A DNA stretch of 6,814 nt, from positions 2,760 to 9,573 of the forward strand of contig DIAY01000038.1 of the NCBI GenBank assembly GCA_002414905.1, in the 5' to 3' direction. Each line of letters begins with the position of its first letter. The stretch's first letter is position 1. Positions 5,730 through 6,814 of the stretch are shown here, one piece after another. Both the position numbers and the translations under genes were made by a program. This DNA is from Holophagales bacterium UBA5066. Its GTDB lineage: Bacteria > Acidobacteriota > Thermoanaerobaculia > UBA5066. Under the pieces are notes generated by a model. The model was not told the DNA's origin, ran no database searches, and saw only the letters and a list, made by a program, of their open reading frames with translations.

Positions 5730-6814
5730 GCGCCGCCCCCGAGGGCGAGGTCGAGGTCGTCCTCGGACCAGACGGCAACGCCGAGGGCCTCGGCCTTCGT
5801 CTTTTTCGACCCGGGGTCCTCTCCGGCCACGACCGCAGCCGTTTTCTTCGAAACGCTTCCGCTCACCTTGCCTCCGGCTCTCTCGATCGCTGCCGTCGCC
5901 TCTTCTCGGGTCCGCCGCGGGAGTGTCCCCGTCAGAACGAACGTCTTCCCGGCCAACGGCCCTTCGGGGGCGGACGCCCCCACCGATTCGTTCATACGGA
6001 CGCCGGCCGCCTCGAGTTTCGACAGGAGGAGGACATTCGCCGGCCTTTCGAGCCATTCGACGACCGACCTCGCCGTCTGGGGCCCGATCTCGGAGACCGC
6101 CATCAGGTCGTCGTCAGTCGCGGCACGCAGGGCCTCCATCGTTCCGAACCGCCGGGCAAGGAGCTTCGCCGTCTTCTCGCCGACGTGCCTCATCCCGAGG
6201 CCGAACAGGAGCCGCGCCAGCCCTGCACCCTTCGATCGCTCGATTTCGCCGAGGACGCTGGCCGCCGACTTCTCTCCCCAGCGCTCCAGTGCGGCGAGGT
6301 CTTCCCCGCTCAGCACGAAAAGGCTCGCCACGTCGGAGATGAGCCCCGCCGCGAGGAGCTGGTCGATCCGCTCGTCGCCGAGCCCTTCGACGTCCATCGC
6401 CTTGCGAGCGACGAAGTGGCCGATCGCCTCCCTCACCTGCGCCGGGCACGAGGCGCTGACGCAGCGAACCGCGACCTCCCCTTCCTCGCGGACGACCGCC
6501 TCGCCGCAGACGGGGCAGGCGGAAGGCATCTCGAAGGGCACGGCGCCGGCCGGGCGTTCGTCGAGGAGGACCCGGGTCACCTTCGGGATCACGTCGCCCG
6601 CCTTCTCGACGGCGACCGTGTCGCCGACGCGGACGTCCTTGCGCGAGAGGTCCTCGTAGTTGTGGAGAGTGGCGCGACGGACGGTGGTGCCGGCGAGGAG
6701 GACGGGTTCGAACTCCGCGACGGGCGTCAGGACGCCGGTCCGTCCCACCTGGACGACGATCGCCGTCACGCGGGTCGTCGCCTCTTCGGCCGGGAACTTG
6801 TAGGCCAGCGCCCA
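5726..6814 (-). CDS. ligA: NAD+-dependent DNA ligase, C-terminal half (5' end outside window)
   Basis: The frame is open from the right edge and gives the last 362 residues of a family usually near 670. LigA seals nicks during replication and repair using NAD+ as AMP donor. Numbering from the window edge: WALAYKFPAEE (1-11) is the end of the adenylation domain with the conserved motif V lysine. QVGRTG (22-27) opens the OB fold, and RATLHNYEDLSRKDVRVGD continues it. Four cysteines at 100, 103, 118 and 123 (CPVCG and SCPAQ) form the zinc finger. Helix-hairpin-helix repeats follow, for example GLGDERIDQLL and GMRHVGEKTA. A BRCT domain from about 287 to the end has GKTFVLTGTL and GSVSKKT. The adenylated lysine and NAD+-binding Ia domain lie outside the window. 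The apparent start near 6769 is only an internal GTG, since homology continues to the edge. Its TGA overlaps the regulator start, suggesting coupled translation. Confidence 0.97.
   Translation of the reverse strand, partial: WALAYKFPAEEATTRVTAIVVQVGRTGVLTPVAEFEPVLLAGTTVRRATLHNYEDLSRKDVRVGDTVAVEKAGDVIPKVTRVLLDERPAGAVPFEMPSACPVCGEAVVREEGEVAVRCVSASCPAQVREAIGHFVARKAMDVEGLGDERIDQLLAAGLISDVASLFVLSGEDLAALERWGEKSAASVLGEIERSKGAGLARLLFGLGMRHVGEKTAKLLARRFGTMEALRAATDDDLMAVSEIGPQTARSVVEWLERPANVLLLSKLEAAGVRMNESVGASAPEGPLAGKTFVLTGTLPRRTREEATAAIERAGGKVSGSVSKKTAAVVAGEDPGSKKTKAEALGVAVWSEDDLDLALGGGA

Noticed and set aside
5730..6056. 109-residue N-terminal extension of the response regulator in the same frame
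   Set aside because: It lies wholly within ligA coding sequence and is Arg/Gly-rich with no fold. The receiver domain begins right after the GTG at 5729.
5151..6659. 502-residue plus-strand frame antisense to ligA and the regulator
   Set aside because: No domain seen, and Ser/Arg/Ala-rich in its second half. Both opposing genes have full family motifs.
6767..6769. GTG as a ligA start giving a 347-residue protein
   Set aside because: LigA homology (WALAYKFPAEE) continues without a break to the window edge, so this is an internal codon of a longer gene.

Overview
This is a GC-rich (about two thirds G+C by eye, with G/C dominating third codon positions) bacterial chromosomal segment. It holds five recognisable or well-supported genes and no mobile elements, CRISPR arrays, tRNAs or rRNAs. 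The NAD+-dependent DNA ligase shows it is bacterial. An NtrC-type sigma-54 activator together with GC-rich housekeeping genes would suit Acidobacteriota (my leaning, low confidence) or a deltaproteobacterial or myxococcal lineage. The window alone cannot settle this.

Left half, plus strand (1-3929): the 3' end of folP (dihydropteroate synthase), a 60-base gap holding a compact hairpin, then complete glmM (phosphoglucosamine mutase) and complete ppk1 (polyphosphate kinase). The glmM stop and ppk1 start overlap as ATGA, with a good Shine-Dalgarno inside the glmM end, so the two are probably translationally coupled. folP-glmM is a common bacterial neighbourhood; adding ppk1 puts folate synthesis, UDP-GlcNAc precursor supply and polyphosphate metabolism in one transcription unit. 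The PPK1 carries an extra N-terminal segment of about 68 residues that includes an 18-base tandem repeat (DEPAAx).

Middle (3930-4005): a 76-base convergent gap. Short hairpins lie at both edges and could act as terminators, though none has a proper U-tract.

Right half, minus strand (6814 down to 4006): the C-terminal half of ligA runs in from the right edge. It overlaps by GTGA a full NtrC-family response regulator (receiver, sigma-54 AAA+, Fis-type helix-turn-helix). After 44 bases comes a 71-residue protein of unknown function with an excellent ribosome binding site. These three look like one operon.

No spectacular unknown system is visible. The items most worth a second look are the unknown 71-residue protein next to the regulator, the coupling of a DNA ligase gene to a sigma-54 response regulator, that regulator's acidic tail beyond its DNA-binding domain, and the repeat-bearing extension of PPK1.
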